64,000 nucleotides of DNA from Stenotrophomonas maltophilia (GTDB taxonomy: Bacteria > Pseudomonadota > Gammaproteobacteria > Xanthomonadales > Xanthomonadaceae): contig NZ_CP033877.1 of assembly GCF_006970445.1 (NCBI RefSeq), forward strand, positions 3,666,750-3,730,749, given 5' to 3'. The notes beneath the pieces were generated by a model. The model was not told where the DNA came from. It ran no database searches and worked only from the letters and a program-made list of their open reading frames with translations. Each line of letters starts with the position of its first letter. Position 1 is the first letter of the stretch. The position numbers and the translations under genes are program-made. Positions 55,762 through 64,000 of this stretch are shown here, in pieces.

Positions 55762-56667
55762 ATGGACCGGATCGATCGCTTCCGCATCTTCACCCGGGTG
55801 GTTGAGTGCGCCAGCTTCACCCGCGCCGCCGATCAGCTCGGCCTGCCCCGCTCCACCGTTTCCGCGGCGGTGGCCGAGCTGGAGCAGCGGCTCGGCACCC
55901 GCCTGCTGCAGCGCTCGACCCGGCGGGTATCCACCACCCACGACGGCGACGTGTTCCATGCCCGCTGCCTGCGCCTGATCGCCGAAGTTGAAGACGCCGA
56001 GTCGTTGTTCCGCCAGGATGATGCGCAGCCGATCGGCCTGCTGAAGATCGATGTGCCCAGCCGCATCGGCCGCCGCATCCTCGCCCCGGCCCTGCCCGAC
56101 TTCTTCGCGCGCCATCCGCAGGTTGAAGTGGACCTGGGCATGACCGACCGCGCGGTGAACCTGATCGAAGACGGCTGTGATGCGGTGCTGCGGGTCGGCC
56201 AGCTGGGTGACTCCAGCCTGGTGGCCCGCATGCTGGGACAGCTCGACTTCGTCAACGTCGCCGCGCCGGCCTACCTGCGCGAGCACGGCGTACCGCAGCA
56301 TCCTGCCGACCTGCAGCAGCACCGCGCGGTGAACTACGCATCGCCGACCACGGCGCGGGTGGAACCGTGGGAATGGCAGGACGGTGGCCAGCTGCGCACG
56401 CTGCCGATGCCTGGCTGGGTACGGGTAAACAGCGCCGAGGCCTCGATCGCGTGCTGCGTGGCGGGGCTCGGCCTGCTGCAGATTCCGCGCTACGACGTGC
56501 AGGCGGAACTGCACTCCGGCGCGCTGGTGGAAGTGATGCCGCAGTATGTGGCGCAATCGTTGCCGGTAACCCTGCTGCAGCCGCATCGGCAGCATCGTGC
56601 GCAACGCGTGCAGGTGTTCATCGAATGGCTGCTGCCAGTGCTGCGGAGCGGCCTGCAGCTGCAGTAG
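55762..56667 (+). CDS. LysR-family transcriptional regulator
   Basis: A 301-residue regulator. Residues 1-60 are the winged helix (FRIFTRVVECASFTRAADQL, GLPRSTVSAAVAELEQRLGT, RLLQRSTRRV). Residues about 90-295 are the periplasmic-binding-like effector domain (IGRRILAPALPDFFARHPQV). It belongs to the CrgA/DsdC-like group often paired with SDR or oxidoreductase genes. It lies divergent to the SDR gene across a 117-base gap, the usual autoregulated layout. Its TAG stop is part of a GTAG repeat. Confidence 0.92.
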   Translation: MDRIDRFRIFTRVVECASFTRAADQLGLPRSTVSAAVAELEQRLGTRLLQRSTRRVSTTHDGDVFHARCLRLIAEVEDAESLFRQDDAQPIGLLKIDVPSRIGRRILAPALPDFFARHPQVEVDLGMTDRAVNLIEDGCDAVLRVGQLGDSSLVARMLGQLDFVNVAAPAYLREHGVPQHPADLQQHRAVNYASPTTARVEPWEWQDGGQLRTLPMPGWVRVNSAEASIACCVAGLGLLQIPRYDVQAELHSGALVEVMPQYVAQSLPVTLLQPHRQHRAQRVQVFIEWLLPVLRSGLQLQ

Positions 56668-56840
56668 ATCCACGCCATGCGTGGATACATGCTTCAGTGC
56701 CAACCAAGGTTGGCACCTACCAGGGCAACGACCCGCTGCGGTAGATCCACGCCATGCGTGGATGACGGAACCTGAAATCCGCAGCCACCCATGGGGTGGC
56801 TCTACTGGGAGACGTACCAACCAGGGTTGGCACCTGCCAG
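56664..56840. repeat. Cluster of five palindromic repeats
   Basis: In order: GTAGATCCACGCCATGCGTGGAT (56664-56686), GTGCCAACCAAGGTTGGCAC (56697-56716, then CTACC), GTAGATCCACGCCATGCGTGGATG (56741-56764), CAGCCACCCATGGGGTGGCT (56782-56801, then CTAC) and CCAACCAGGGTTGG (56817-56830). Three stem types are mixed head-to-tail. The first copy provides the LysR stop codon. Confidence 0.85.
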
Positions 56841-56866
56841 GGGCCGTGGCCGCAGAACCCGGGGCA

Positions 56867-59800
56867 TTACGCCCCGGATTCGTCGGGCTTCACCCGGAAC
56901 CACGCCGCGTACAGCGCCGGCAGGAATACCAGCGTCAGCACCGTGCCCACGATCAGGCCGCCCATGATCGAGATCGCCATTGAGCCATAGAACGCGCTGC
57001 GCGACAACGGAATCATCGCCAGCACGGCCGCCAACGCGGTCAGCACGATCGGGCGGAATCGACGCACCGTGGCATCGATGATCGAATGCCAGCGATCATG
57101 CCCGGCGTCGATGTCCTGCTGGATCTGGTCGATCAGGATCACCGAGTTTCGCATGATCATGCCGGCCAGTGCGATCGTGCCCAGCAGCGCGACGAAGCCG
57201 AACGGCGCGCGGAACAGCAGCAGGAACAGGGTCGCACCGATGATGCCCAGCGGCGCGGTCACCAGCACCATCGCCGCACGCGAGAAGCTGCGCAGCTGCA
57301 GCATCAGCAGCGTGGCCACCACGATCAGGAACAGCGGCATGCCGGCCTTGATCGAGTTCTGGCCACGTGCCGAATCCTCAACCGAGCCACCGGTTTCCAG
57401 CAGGTAGCCACTGGGCAGTTCGGCACGGATGCCGTCCAGCGTCGGCACGATCTGCTGCACCACGTCCAGCGCTTGCATGCCATCGCTGATGTCGGCACGC
57501 ACGGTCACCGTCGGCAGGCGGTTGCGATGCCAGATGATGCCGTCCTCGAACGCGTATTCCAGCCGCGCGACCTGCGACAGCGTCACCGCCGTGCCGCTGC
57601 TGGTGGGCATCGCCAGGCTGCCGATCAGGTCCAGCTGCGCGCGCTCGTTGTCCGGGCCACGCAGCAGCATCTCGATCTGGCGATTGCCTTCGCGGTAGGT
57701 GCTGACGCTCATGCCCGACAGCGAACTGCTGAGGAACTGGCTGACCTGCGCGCTGCTGACGCCCAGCGCACGCGCACGGTCCTGGTCGATCACCAGTCGC
57801 ACCACCTTGCTCGGCTCGCTCCAGTCGAGATTGACGTTCATCACGTGCGGGTTCTCCCGCACCTTGGCCTCGACCTGGCGCGCGATCGCCTGCACCTGCG
57901 CAATGTGCTCACCGGAGACACGCATCTGCACCGGATAGCCGACCGGCGGTCCGTTCTCAAGCCGGGTCACGCGCATCTGTACATCCGGGAACTGCTTGAC
58001 CACGTCCTTCAGCATCCAGTCGCGGGTCGCTTCGCGGGCCTTGGCGTCTTCGGTAAGCACCACGAACTGGGCGAAGTTGGTCGCCGGCAGCTGCTGGTCC
58101 AGCGGCAGGTAGAAGCGCGGCGAACCGGTGCCGACGTAGGCCACGTAGTTGCTGATGCCCTCGCGCTGCTTCAGCAGCTTTTCCAGCTTGCTGGCCTGCG
58201 CCTGGGTGGCCGCCAGCGATGCGCCTTCGGCCAGTTCGATGTCCACCATCAGCTCGGGCCGGGTGGAATCGGGGAAGAACTGCTGCGGAACGAAGCGGAA
58301 CAGCATCAGCGAGCCGATGAACAGCGCGATGGTCGCACCGATCACCCACCAGCGATGGCGCAGGCAGGTATCCAGGAAGCCACGGAAGCGGGTGTAGAAC
58401 GGCCGCTGGTACGGGTCATGGTCGTGCGCATGCTCCTTCGGCGCGATCCAGCGCGCGAGCGCCGGATGGCGGTCGGCCCACTGCAGGCGCTTGGCACGCC
58501 AGCGACCGGCCAGACTGTCAGGCTTGGGCAGCTGCGGGTTGAACAGGTCCGGCAGCATCTTGTCGCCGAGGTACGGGATGAACAGCACCGCTGCGATCCA
58601 GGACACCACCAGCGCGATGGTCACCACCTGGAACAGCGAACGGGTGTACTCGCCGGTGCTCGAAGCCGCCGTTGCGATGGGCAGGAAGCCGGCCGCGGTG
58701 ATCAGCGTGCCGGTCAGCATCGGGAACGCGGTCGATTCCCAGGCGAAACTGGCCGCACGCAGGCGGTCGTAGCCCTGCTCCATCTTGGTGGCCATCATTT
58801 CCACCGCGATGATCGCATCGTCCACCAGCAGGCCCAGTGCCAGCACCAGCGCGCCCAGCGAGATCTTGTGCAGGCCGATGTCGAAGTAATGCATGACGAA
58901 GAAGGTCATCGCCAGCACCAGCGGAATGGTCACGCCCACCACCAGGCCGGTGCGCAGGCCCAACGAGAAGAAGCTGACCAGCAGCACGATCACCACCGCT
59001 TCGGTCAGTACCTGCACGAACTCGCCAACCGACTCCTCCACCGCGTGCGGCTGGTCGGAAACCTTGCGCAGCTGCATGCCGGCCGGCAGGGTCCTCTGCA
59101 GGCGCTCGAACTCGGCATCCAGGGTGGCACCAAGTTTCAGGATGTCGCCGCCATCCTTCATCGCCACCGCCAGGCCGATCGCATCCTGGCCCATGAAGCG
59201 CATCTTCGGCGACGCCGGATCGGCAAAGCCACGCTTCACCTCGGCGATGTCGCCCAGGTGCAAGGTCCGCTCGCCGGCCTGGATCGGGAACTTGCGGATG
59301 TCCTCGATCGAATCGAACTGGCCGGTCACGCGCAGCTGCACGCGGTCGGTCGGGGTTTCGAAGAAGCTGGTGGCGGTCACCGCGTTCTGGTCGGCCAACG
59401 CCTGCTGCACCTGCTGCAGCGACACGCCCAGCGTGGCCAGCTTGGTGTTGGACAGTTCGATCCAGACCTTCTCGTCCTGCAGGCCGACCAGGTCGATCTT
59501 GCCGACGTCAGGCACGCGCTGCAGTTCCAGCTGGATGCGGTCTGCATAATCGCGCATCACCGCGTAATCGAAGCCTTCGCCGGTCAGCGCATAGATGTTG
59601 CCGAAGGTATCGCCGAACTCATCGTTGTAGAACGGCCCGACGATCTCGCGCGGCAGCGTCGCCTTGATGTCACCCACGCGCTTGCGCACCTGGTACCAGA
59701 GGTCGGGGATCTGCTTGGAGCGCAGGCTGTCGCGGGCCATGAAGATCACCTGCGATTCGCCCGGGCGGGAGTACGAGCGGATGAACTCGTACTCGCCGGT

Positions 59801-60028
59801 GTTCATCAGCGCCTTCTCGATCGGCTCGGTTACCTGCCGCGAGACCTGCTCGGCGGTGGCACCGGGCCACATCGTGCGCACCACCATCGCCTTGAAGGTG
59901 AAGGGTGGATCTTCAGACTGGCCCAGATGCTTGTAGGACCAGGCGCCGATGACAGCGAAGGCCAGCATCGCAAACAGCACCAGCGGGCGATTGCCCAACG
60001 CCCATTCGGAGAGATTGAAGCGGCGCAC
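56867..60028 (-). CDS. smeP: RND efflux transporter, SmeP-like
   Basis: A 1053-residue inner-membrane proton-driven pump of the AcrB family, with 12 helices and two large periplasmic loops. The N-terminus (FNLSEWALGNRPLVLFAMLA) starts helix 1. GLLVDDAIIAVEMMATKMEQ in TM4 holds the proton-relay Asp pair, and ALAGMIMRNSVILIDQIQQD is the matching TM10-11 region. Gene order (MFP upstream by 3 bases, divergent TetR, then pcm and tolC) matches the SmeOP-TolC system of S. maltophilia, linked to export of several drugs and detergents. The start is GTG at 60028. Confidence 0.92.
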   Translation of the reverse strand: MRRFNLSEWALGNRPLVLFAMLAFAVIGAWSYKHLGQSEDPPFTFKAMVVRTMWPGATAEQVSRQVTEPIEKALMNTGEYEFIRSYSRPGESQVIFMARDSLRSKQIPDLWYQVRKRVGDIKATLPREIVGPFYNDEFGDTFGNIYALTGEGFDYAVMRDYADRIQLELQRVPDVGKIDLVGLQDEKVWIELSNTKLATLGVSLQQVQQALADQNAVTATSFFETPTDRVQLRVTGQFDSIEDIRKFPIQAGERTLHLGDIAEVKRGFADPASPKMRFMGQDAIGLAVAMKDGGDILKLGATLDAEFERLQRTLPAGMQLRKVSDQPHAVEESVGEFVQVLTEAVVIVLLVSFFSLGLRTGLVVGVTIPLVLAMTFFVMHYFDIGLHKISLGALVLALGLLVDDAIIAVEMMATKMEQGYDRLRAASFAWESTAFPMLTGTLITAAGFLPIATAASSTGEYTRSLFQVVTIALVVSWIAAVLFIPYLGDKMLPDLFNPQLPKPDSLAGRWRAKRLQWADRHPALARWIAPKEHAHDHDPYQRPFYTRFRGFLDTCLRHRWWVIGATIALFIGSLMLFRFVPQQFFPDSTRPELMVDIELAEGASLAATQAQASKLEKLLKQREGISNYVAYVGTGSPRFYLPLDQQLPATNFAQFVVLTEDAKAREATRDWMLKDVVKQFPDVQMRVTRLENGPPVGYPVQMRVSGEHIAQVQAIARQVEAKVRENPHVMNVNLDWSEPSKVVRLVIDQDRARALGVSSAQVSQFLSSSLSGMSVSTYREGNRQIEMLLRGPDNERAQLDLIGSLAMPTSSGTAVTLSQVARLEYAFEDGIIWHRNRLPTVTVRADISDGMQALDVVQQIVPTLDGIRAELPSGYLLETGGSVEDSARGQNSIKAGMPLFLIVVATLLMLQLRSFSRAAMVLVTAPLGIIGATLFLLLFRAPFGFVALLGTIALAGMIMRNSVILIDQIQQDIDAGHDRWHSIIDATVRRFRPIVLTALAAVLAMIPLSRSAFYGSMAISIMGGLIVGTVLTLVFLPALYAAWFRVKPDESGA

Positions 60029-60031
60029 GGA

Positions 60032-61171
60032 TCAGTGCCCCTTGCCTGCGGCCGGCGCAGCGGCCGGCGTAGCCGCCGGTGCCAGCACTGGACGATTCTG
60101 GCGGTCGACCGGCGTCACCACCTGGCCTTCGCGCAGAAGATGGCCGCCGGCAGCCACCACCCAGTCACCTGCGGCCACGCCGGACAGCACCGGCACCGCC
60201 TGCGCACCATAGGCGCCGATCGTCACCGGGGTGGCCTTCAACGCACCGTTGGACGGATTGACCACCCACACACTGGCCTTGCCATCACTGCCGCGCAGCA
60301 CCGAGCCGAGCGGCAGCTGCAGGGTGCCACTGCGGCCAGCGGCGGCGAACACCCGCGCGCTCTGGCCCAGCTCCACTTCGCTCAAGGCTTCCGGGGCCAG
60401 GCTGACCCGCGTGGCATAGGTGCGTGCCTGCGCATCGGCGGCCGGTGCAATCTCGCGCAGGGTACCCGGCAGCAGCTGGCCCGGGCGGTTCCACAGTTCC
60501 ACCTGCACCGGCTGCCCGACCTTGTAATCACGGATGTTGCTTTCCGGCAGCGCGATCAGCACTTCGCGGCCACCATCTGCGGCCAGGGTGAACACTGTCT
60601 GCCCGGCACTGACCACCTGCCCGGCTTCGGCCTGGCGGCTGGCGATCACGCCGTCGGCCGGCGCGCGCAGCTGCGCGTACTCGGCCTGGTTGCGAGCCAC
60701 CGCCAGGTTGGCGCGGGCGGCATTGGCCTGGCCCTGCGCGGCCTTGAACGCGGCGGTCTGCTGGTCCAGCGCCGAGCGGCTGACCAGTTGGTCTTCGGCC
60801 AGCTTGGCATAGCGCTTCTGGTCATCGCGGGCGCGCACGAGGTCGGCTTCCGCCGCCGCCAGCTGCGCCTGCGAGGCTGCCGCCTGCGAGGCGTAGTCGG
60901 CCACGTCCAGCTCAGCCAGCAGCTGGCCCTTCTTCACGCGTTGCCCGGCGTCGACATGACGCTTGACCAGGTTCCCGCCGACCCGGAACGACAGCGGGCT
61001 CTCCTGGCGGGCGCGCACCTCGCCGGGGTAGGCCGCCGGCGCTTGTCCGTCCTGCGTGGTGGGATGCACCACCAGCACCGGAATGGCCGCCACCGGTTCG
61101 GCGGCCTGCCTGCCACAGGCTGCCATCACCACCGCCAGCACGCCAACACCCAACCAACGCATGTTCTTCAT
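60032..61171 (-). CDS. smeO: RND membrane-fusion (periplasmic adaptor) protein, SmeO-like
   Basis: A 379-residue lipoprotein-type adaptor: MRWLGVGVLAVVMAACGRQ has the lipobox MAAC. The barrel-sandwich halves are SFRVGGNLVKRHVDAGQRV and YAQLRAPADGVIASRQAEAG, flanking a coiled coil (about 95-170: AQLAAAEADLVRARDDQKRY). The C-terminal beta domains end VLAPAATPAAAPAAGKGH. It links the pump to TolC. The ATG at 61171 has AGGT upstream; MRW at 61162 is an alternative. Its stop is 3 bases before smeP. Confidence 0.92.
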   Translation of the reverse strand: MKNMRWLGVGVLAVVMAACGRQAAEPVAAIPVLVVHPTTQDGQAPAAYPGEVRARQESPLSFRVGGNLVKRHVDAGQRVKKGQLLAELDVADYASQAAASQAQLAAAEADLVRARDDQKRYAKLAEDQLVSRSALDQQTAAFKAAQGQANAARANLAVARNQAEYAQLRAPADGVIASRQAEAGQVVSAGQTVFTLAADGGREVLIALPESNIRDYKVGQPVQVELWNRPGQLLPGTLREIAPAADAQARTYATRVSLAPEALSEVELGQSARVFAAAGRSGTLQLPLGSVLRGSDGKASVWVVNPSNGALKATPVTIGAYGAQAVPVLSGVAAGDWVVAAGGHLLREGQVVTPVDRQNRPVLAPAATPAAAPAAGKGH

Positions 61172-61244
61172 GAGGTACAAGACCTGAAAAGGGGATCCGG
61201 GGGAACGCGCCGGCAACATACTGTTGCGACACGGACATTAGTGA

Positions 61245-61287
61245 ACCAGCCGGTATAGTATAAATATCGAACCGCTTGGTCTAGTAT
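61245..61287. promoter_or_regulatory. Divergent promoter with two ACC-N4-GGT motifs
   Basis: The 122-base gap between smeO and smeRo holds ACCAGCCGGT (61245-61254) and ACCGCTTGGT (61271-61280), 26 bases apart start to start, flanking AT-rich TATAGTATAAATATC. These are plausible TetR-type operator half sites over -10-like elements. Assignment to SmeRo is inference. Confidence 0.45.
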
Positions 61288-61294
61288 TGTCGCG

Positions 61295-61975
61295 ATGAGT
61301 TCTCACACTTCCCGCAAGCCGTCGGCCAAGCCCGCTGCCAAGGCCACCGGACCCGGGCGCCCCAAGGACCTCGGCAAGCGCGCGGCGATCCTTGAAGCAG
61401 CCAAGGCACTGTTCATCGAACAGGGCTATACCGGCGTGAGCATGGACACCATCGCCGCTCAGGCTGGCGTCTCGAAGCTGACTGTGTACAGCCACTTCGG
61501 CGACAAGGAGACCCTGTTCTCCGAGGCCGTGCAGTCAAAGTGCATTGAAATGCTGCCCGACGCGCTGTTCGTGGCCGACGCGAACGGTCCGCTGCGCGAC
61601 CAGCTGATCGGCATCGGGCTGGCCTTCTTCGAGCTGATCACCTCCGACGCGGCGATCTCGATCCAGCGCATGATGATGGCGCCGGAGACCGACGAACGCC
61701 TGCGCGAGCTGTTCTGGCAGGCCGGCCCGGAACGCACCTGCGAGGCCCTGGCCGACTTCCTGCGCGCGCGCGGTGAGCGCGGCGAACTGGATATCCCCGA
61801 CTATTACCTGGCCGGCCAGCAGTTCCTGACCCTGGTCAAGGGCGAAGTGCACATGCATATGATGTGCGGCATGCCACTGTCACCGGTGGAGTGCGACCCT
61901 CTTGCCCATGTGACCGCCAGCATCGACTTCTTCCTGCGCGCCTATGCGCCGCGAGGGGCCGGGACGGCTGAATAA
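61295..61975 (+). CDS. smeRo: TetR-family repressor, SmeRo-like
   Basis: A 226-residue repressor. Residues about 28-75 are the TetR helix-turn-helix (RAAILEAAKALFIEQGYTGV, SMDTIAAQAGVSKLTVYSHF, GDKETLF). The C-terminal part (about 85-215) is the ligand pocket (SDAAISIQRMMMAPETDERL). A basic tail (SSHTSRKPSAKPAAKATGPG) leads the N-terminus. It diverges from smeO and is followed by pcm and tolC, the order reported for S. maltophilia, where the repressor controls both units. Confidence 0.92.
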   Translation: MSSHTSRKPSAKPAAKATGPGRPKDLGKRAAILEAAKALFIEQGYTGVSMDTIAAQAGVSKLTVYSHFGDKETLFSEAVQSKCIEMLPDALFVADANGPLRDQLIGIGLAFFELITSDAAISIQRMMMAPETDERLRELFWQAGPERTCEALADFLRARGERGELDIPDYYLAGQQFLTLVKGEVHMHMMCGMPLSPVECDPLAHVTASIDFFLRAYAPRGAGTAE

Positions 61976-62111
61976 CCAAAACTGAACGAACCGGAGGTCG
62001 CGATGACTTCCGGCACTGCGACCCCGGCCACCCGGCAGCTGATGCTCTGGGCGCGCCGCCGGCCTCCGGCACCGGTAAAATGGCCGGCCCACTGCGCTGG
62101 ATTTGAACCTC

Positions 62112-62759
62112 ATGACGATTGATTACGCCCACGCCCGCGAACTGATGGTGGAACAGCAGATCCGTCCCTGGGACGTGCTGGACATCAAGGTGCTCGACGT
62201 CCTGGCCCGCCTGCCGCGCGAGGCCTTTGTCGCCGACGCGCACCGGGCACTGGCCTACGCCGATGTCGAACTGCCGATCGGCCACGGCCAGAAGATGATG
62301 AAGCCGGTCATCGAGGGCCGTACCCTGCAGGCGCTGGACCTGCAGCCGGGTGACGAAGTGCTGGAAATCGGCACCGGCAGCGGCTTCCTGTCGGCCTGCA
62401 TCGGCGCGCTGGCGCGCGACGTGCTGAGCCTGGAGATCGACCCGGAGCTGGCTGCCGCCGCACGCGCCCGCCTGGATGCCTCCGGCCTGGGCACGAATGT
62501 CCGCGTGGAAGTGGCCGACGCCCTGACCTGGCAGACCGAACGCCGCTTTGACGTGATCTGTGTCACTGGTGCGGTCGACGTGGTGCCGTCACAGTTCGCT
62601 TCGTGGCTGCGTCCGGGTGGTCGCCTGTTCGTGATCCATGGCCGTTCGCCGGCGATGGAGGCCCTGCTGGTCAAGGCCGACGGCAGCAGCGAGTCCCTGT
62701 TCGAGACCGATATCGATTACCTGCGTGGTGCCGCCCCGGCCCCCCAGTTCCACCTCTGA
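62112..62759 (+). CDS. pcm: Protein-L-isoaspartate O-methyltransferase family protein
   Basis: A 215-residue SAM-dependent methyltransferase. MVEQQIRPWDVLD and LPREAFV open the domain, GHGQKMMKPVIEGR is the PCMT active segment, VLEIGTGSGFLSACIGAL binds SAM, and PGGRLFVIHG closes the fold. Classic Pcm repairs damaged aspartyl residues. The GRT motif (GRTLQALDL) instead of MTE/A-like sequences, and position before tolC, suggest this subgroup may have a special role with the pump. The ATG at 62112 is by family N-terminus. Confidence 0.9.
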   Translation: MTIDYAHARELMVEQQIRPWDVLDIKVLDVLARLPREAFVADAHRALAYADVELPIGHGQKMMKPVIEGRTLQALDLQPGDEVLEIGTGSGFLSACIGALARDVLSLEIDPELAAAARARLDASGLGTNVRVEVADALTWQTERRFDVICVTGAVDVVPSQFASWLRPGGRLFVIHGRSPAMEALLVKADGSSESLFETDIDYLRGAAPAPQFHL

Positions 62760-62775
62760 GTCCAAGGAAGCCGCA

Positions 62776-64000
62776 ATGATCCGCCGATCCCTCGCTGTTG
62801 CGCTGGCCACTGCCCTGCTGCCGTTGTCCGCCCATGCCGCCGACCTGCTGCAGGTCTACGAAATGGCGCGTAATGGCGATCCGCAGCTGTCCGCCGCCGA
62901 ATCGACCCGGCTGTATGACAAGGAAGGCGCCGTGCAGGCGCGCGCCGCGCTGCTGCCGCAGATCAACGGCCAGGCCACGCTGAACCGCTCGCGCAGCGAG
63001 GCGAACCATGACGCCAACTCCGGCACCGTGACCAGCAAGCGCCGCAACTACACGATCGACGGCAGCCAGACGCTGTTCAACTGGACCCAGATCAACAACC
63101 TGCGCTCGCAGCGCGAGCTGAGCAAGGCGGCGGACTTCACCCTCGATTCGGCCAACGACAGCCTGATCGTGCGCACCTCGGCGGCCTACTTCAACGTGCT
63201 GGTGGCGATCGAATCGCTGAACGCCGCACAGACCAATGAAGCGGCCGCGAAGAAGCAGTTCGACTTCGCCGACAAGCGCCTGGAAGTGGGCCTGGCGCCG
63301 ATCACCGACGTGCACGAAGCACGCGCCCAGTACGATCAGGCGCGCGCCAACACCATCGTTGCGCAGAACACCCTGGCCGATAACTACCAGGCCCTGACCG
63401 AACTGACCGGCCAGCCGGTGGTGAACCTGCGCGGCCTACCGGCCGACTTCCGTCCGGAAGTGCCGGCCAACCGCGGCAACATCGACGAGCTGGTGCGCCA
63501 GGCGAGCTCGCAGAATCCGGCGCTGAAGGCTCAGGAACTCAAGGTCAGCGCCGCCGAAGCCGGCGTGCAGGCTGCTCGTGGCGGCCATTACCCGACCCTG
63601 TCGCTGGGCGGCAGCTGGGGCAAGAGCGCGACCTGGGGTGACAGCACCGGCGCCGGATCGTTGTCGCCGGATGCACGCACCAACAGCATCGGCCTGACCC
63701 TGAGCGTGCCGATCTTCTCCGGTGGTGCCACCCAGTCCGGCGTGCGCCAGGCACTGGCCCAGCGTGACATCGCACAGGACGGCTACGAGCAGCAGAAGCG
63801 CGCCCTGGACCGCAACACCCGCAATGCCTACCAGACCCTGGTACAGGGCATCAGCGAAGTGGAAGCCCGCCGCCTCGCGGTGGTCTCGGCACAGAGCGCC
63901 TACGACGCGTCGCAGGTCGGCCTGGAAGTCGGCACCCGTACCGTGCTGGACGTGATCCAGAACCAGCGCATCCTGTTCTCGGCGCAGCTGGATTACGCCA
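62776..64000 (+). CDS. tolC: TolC-family outer-membrane efflux channel (3' truncated by window)
   Basis: The visible 408 residues are an outer-membrane channel protein of the TolC family. The signal peptide (MIRRSLAVALATALLPLSAHA) is cut before ADLLQVYEMARNGDP, the standard TolC start. The first repeat has VEALRLAERDNP-like helices (SLIVRTSAAYFNVLVAIESL, KRLEVGLAPITDVHEARAQY), the second begins about residue 250 (GIGLTLSVPIFSGGATQSGV-like region, here NSIGLTLSVPIFSGG). The window ends inside the second coiled-coil repeat. AAGGAAG precedes the ATG, 16 bases after pcm. Confidence 0.95.
   Translation, partial: MIRRSLAVALATALLPLSAHAADLLQVYEMARNGDPQLSAAESTRLYDKEGAVQARAALLPQINGQATLNRSRSEANHDANSGTVTSKRRNYTIDGSQTLFNWTQINNLRSQRELSKAADFTLDSANDSLIVRTSAAYFNVLVAIESLNAAQTNEAAAKKQFDFADKRLEVGLAPITDVHEARAQYDQARANTIVAQNTLADNYQALTELTGQPVVNLRGLPADFRPEVPANRGNIDELVRQASSQNPALKAQELKVSAAEAGVQAARGGHYPTLSLGGSWGKSATWGDSTGAGSLSPDARTNSIGLTLSVPIFSGGATQSGVRQALAQRDIAQDGYEQQKRALDRNTRNAYQTLVQGISEVEARRLAVVSAQSAYDASQVGLEVGTRTVLDVIQNQRILFSAQLDYA

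Noticed and set aside
57086..61258. 1390-codon plus-strand open frame opposite smeP and smeO
   Set aside because: Antisense shadow of two clearly recognised genes in GC-rich DNA; composition is His/Gln/Arg-rich with no domain and it has no start signal.

Overview
The window is high-GC gammaproteobacterial chromosome. Protein similarity, the dense GTAG-type palindromic repeats and gene order (notably smeP-smeO/smeRo-pcm-tolC and the long ilv-leu operon) point to Stenotrophomonas, most likely the S. maltophilia complex. Protein genes cover nearly all of it. I see no rRNA, tRNA, insertion sequence, prophage or CRISPR array. Accessory signal is limited to short palindromic repeats between genes and a few lineage-specific secreted proteins.

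Region by region: 1-11.2 kb holds the 3' end of hemL, an azurin, a HAD hydrolase, argD, a Kv-like channel with a zinc-ribbon tail, two SDR/lipoprotein singletons, a DUF2867/RIO-like kinase pair, a DedA-PAP2-LssY membrane protein, and the overlapping pair mpl / LON-domain protein. 11.2-18.3 kb carries a candidate small RNA, adk, PPi-dependent phosphofructokinase, several small proteins and a membrane H+-pyrophosphatase. 18.4-26.5 kb is an iron/heme block: hemO-ybaN-exbB-exbD-tonB, then a FecI/FecR/STN-type TonB receptor set with a good Fur-box match ahead of fecI. 26.5-36.2 kb has two tandem paralogous cysteine-rich secreted proteins, ppa, an HDOD protein with a degenerate receiver domain, a second TonB receptor, an AraC regulator and a membrane-anchored winged-helix/PD40 protein. 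36.4-43.5 kb has a 2TM channel-like protein, thiC under a TPP riboswitch, a BCCT transporter, a 0.64-kb repeat island and gamma-glutamyltransferase.

43.6-53.8 kb is the branched-chain amino acid operon ilvC-ilvG-ilvM-(37-aa ORF)-ilvA-leuA-methyltransferase-leuC-leuD-leuB, with very tight or overlapping junctions. In front of ilvC lie two consecutive short leader ORFs, each followed by an intrinsic terminator. The first reads Ile-Leu-Val-Leu-Val-Leu-Ile and the second is threonine-rich with a Thr4 run. This apparent double attenuator is the most interesting regulatory signal here. 53.8-64 kb has a lipoprotein, an SDR with a divergent LysR regulator, and the SmeOP-TolC type RND efflux cluster with its TetR repressor; tolC is cut by the window end.

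Recurring themes are: GTAG repeats that supply the TAG stop codon of five different genes; a second palindromic family (GGGGTCAGAGCCC...GGATCCGACCCC) at gene ends; and three PPi-related enzymes within 16 kb.
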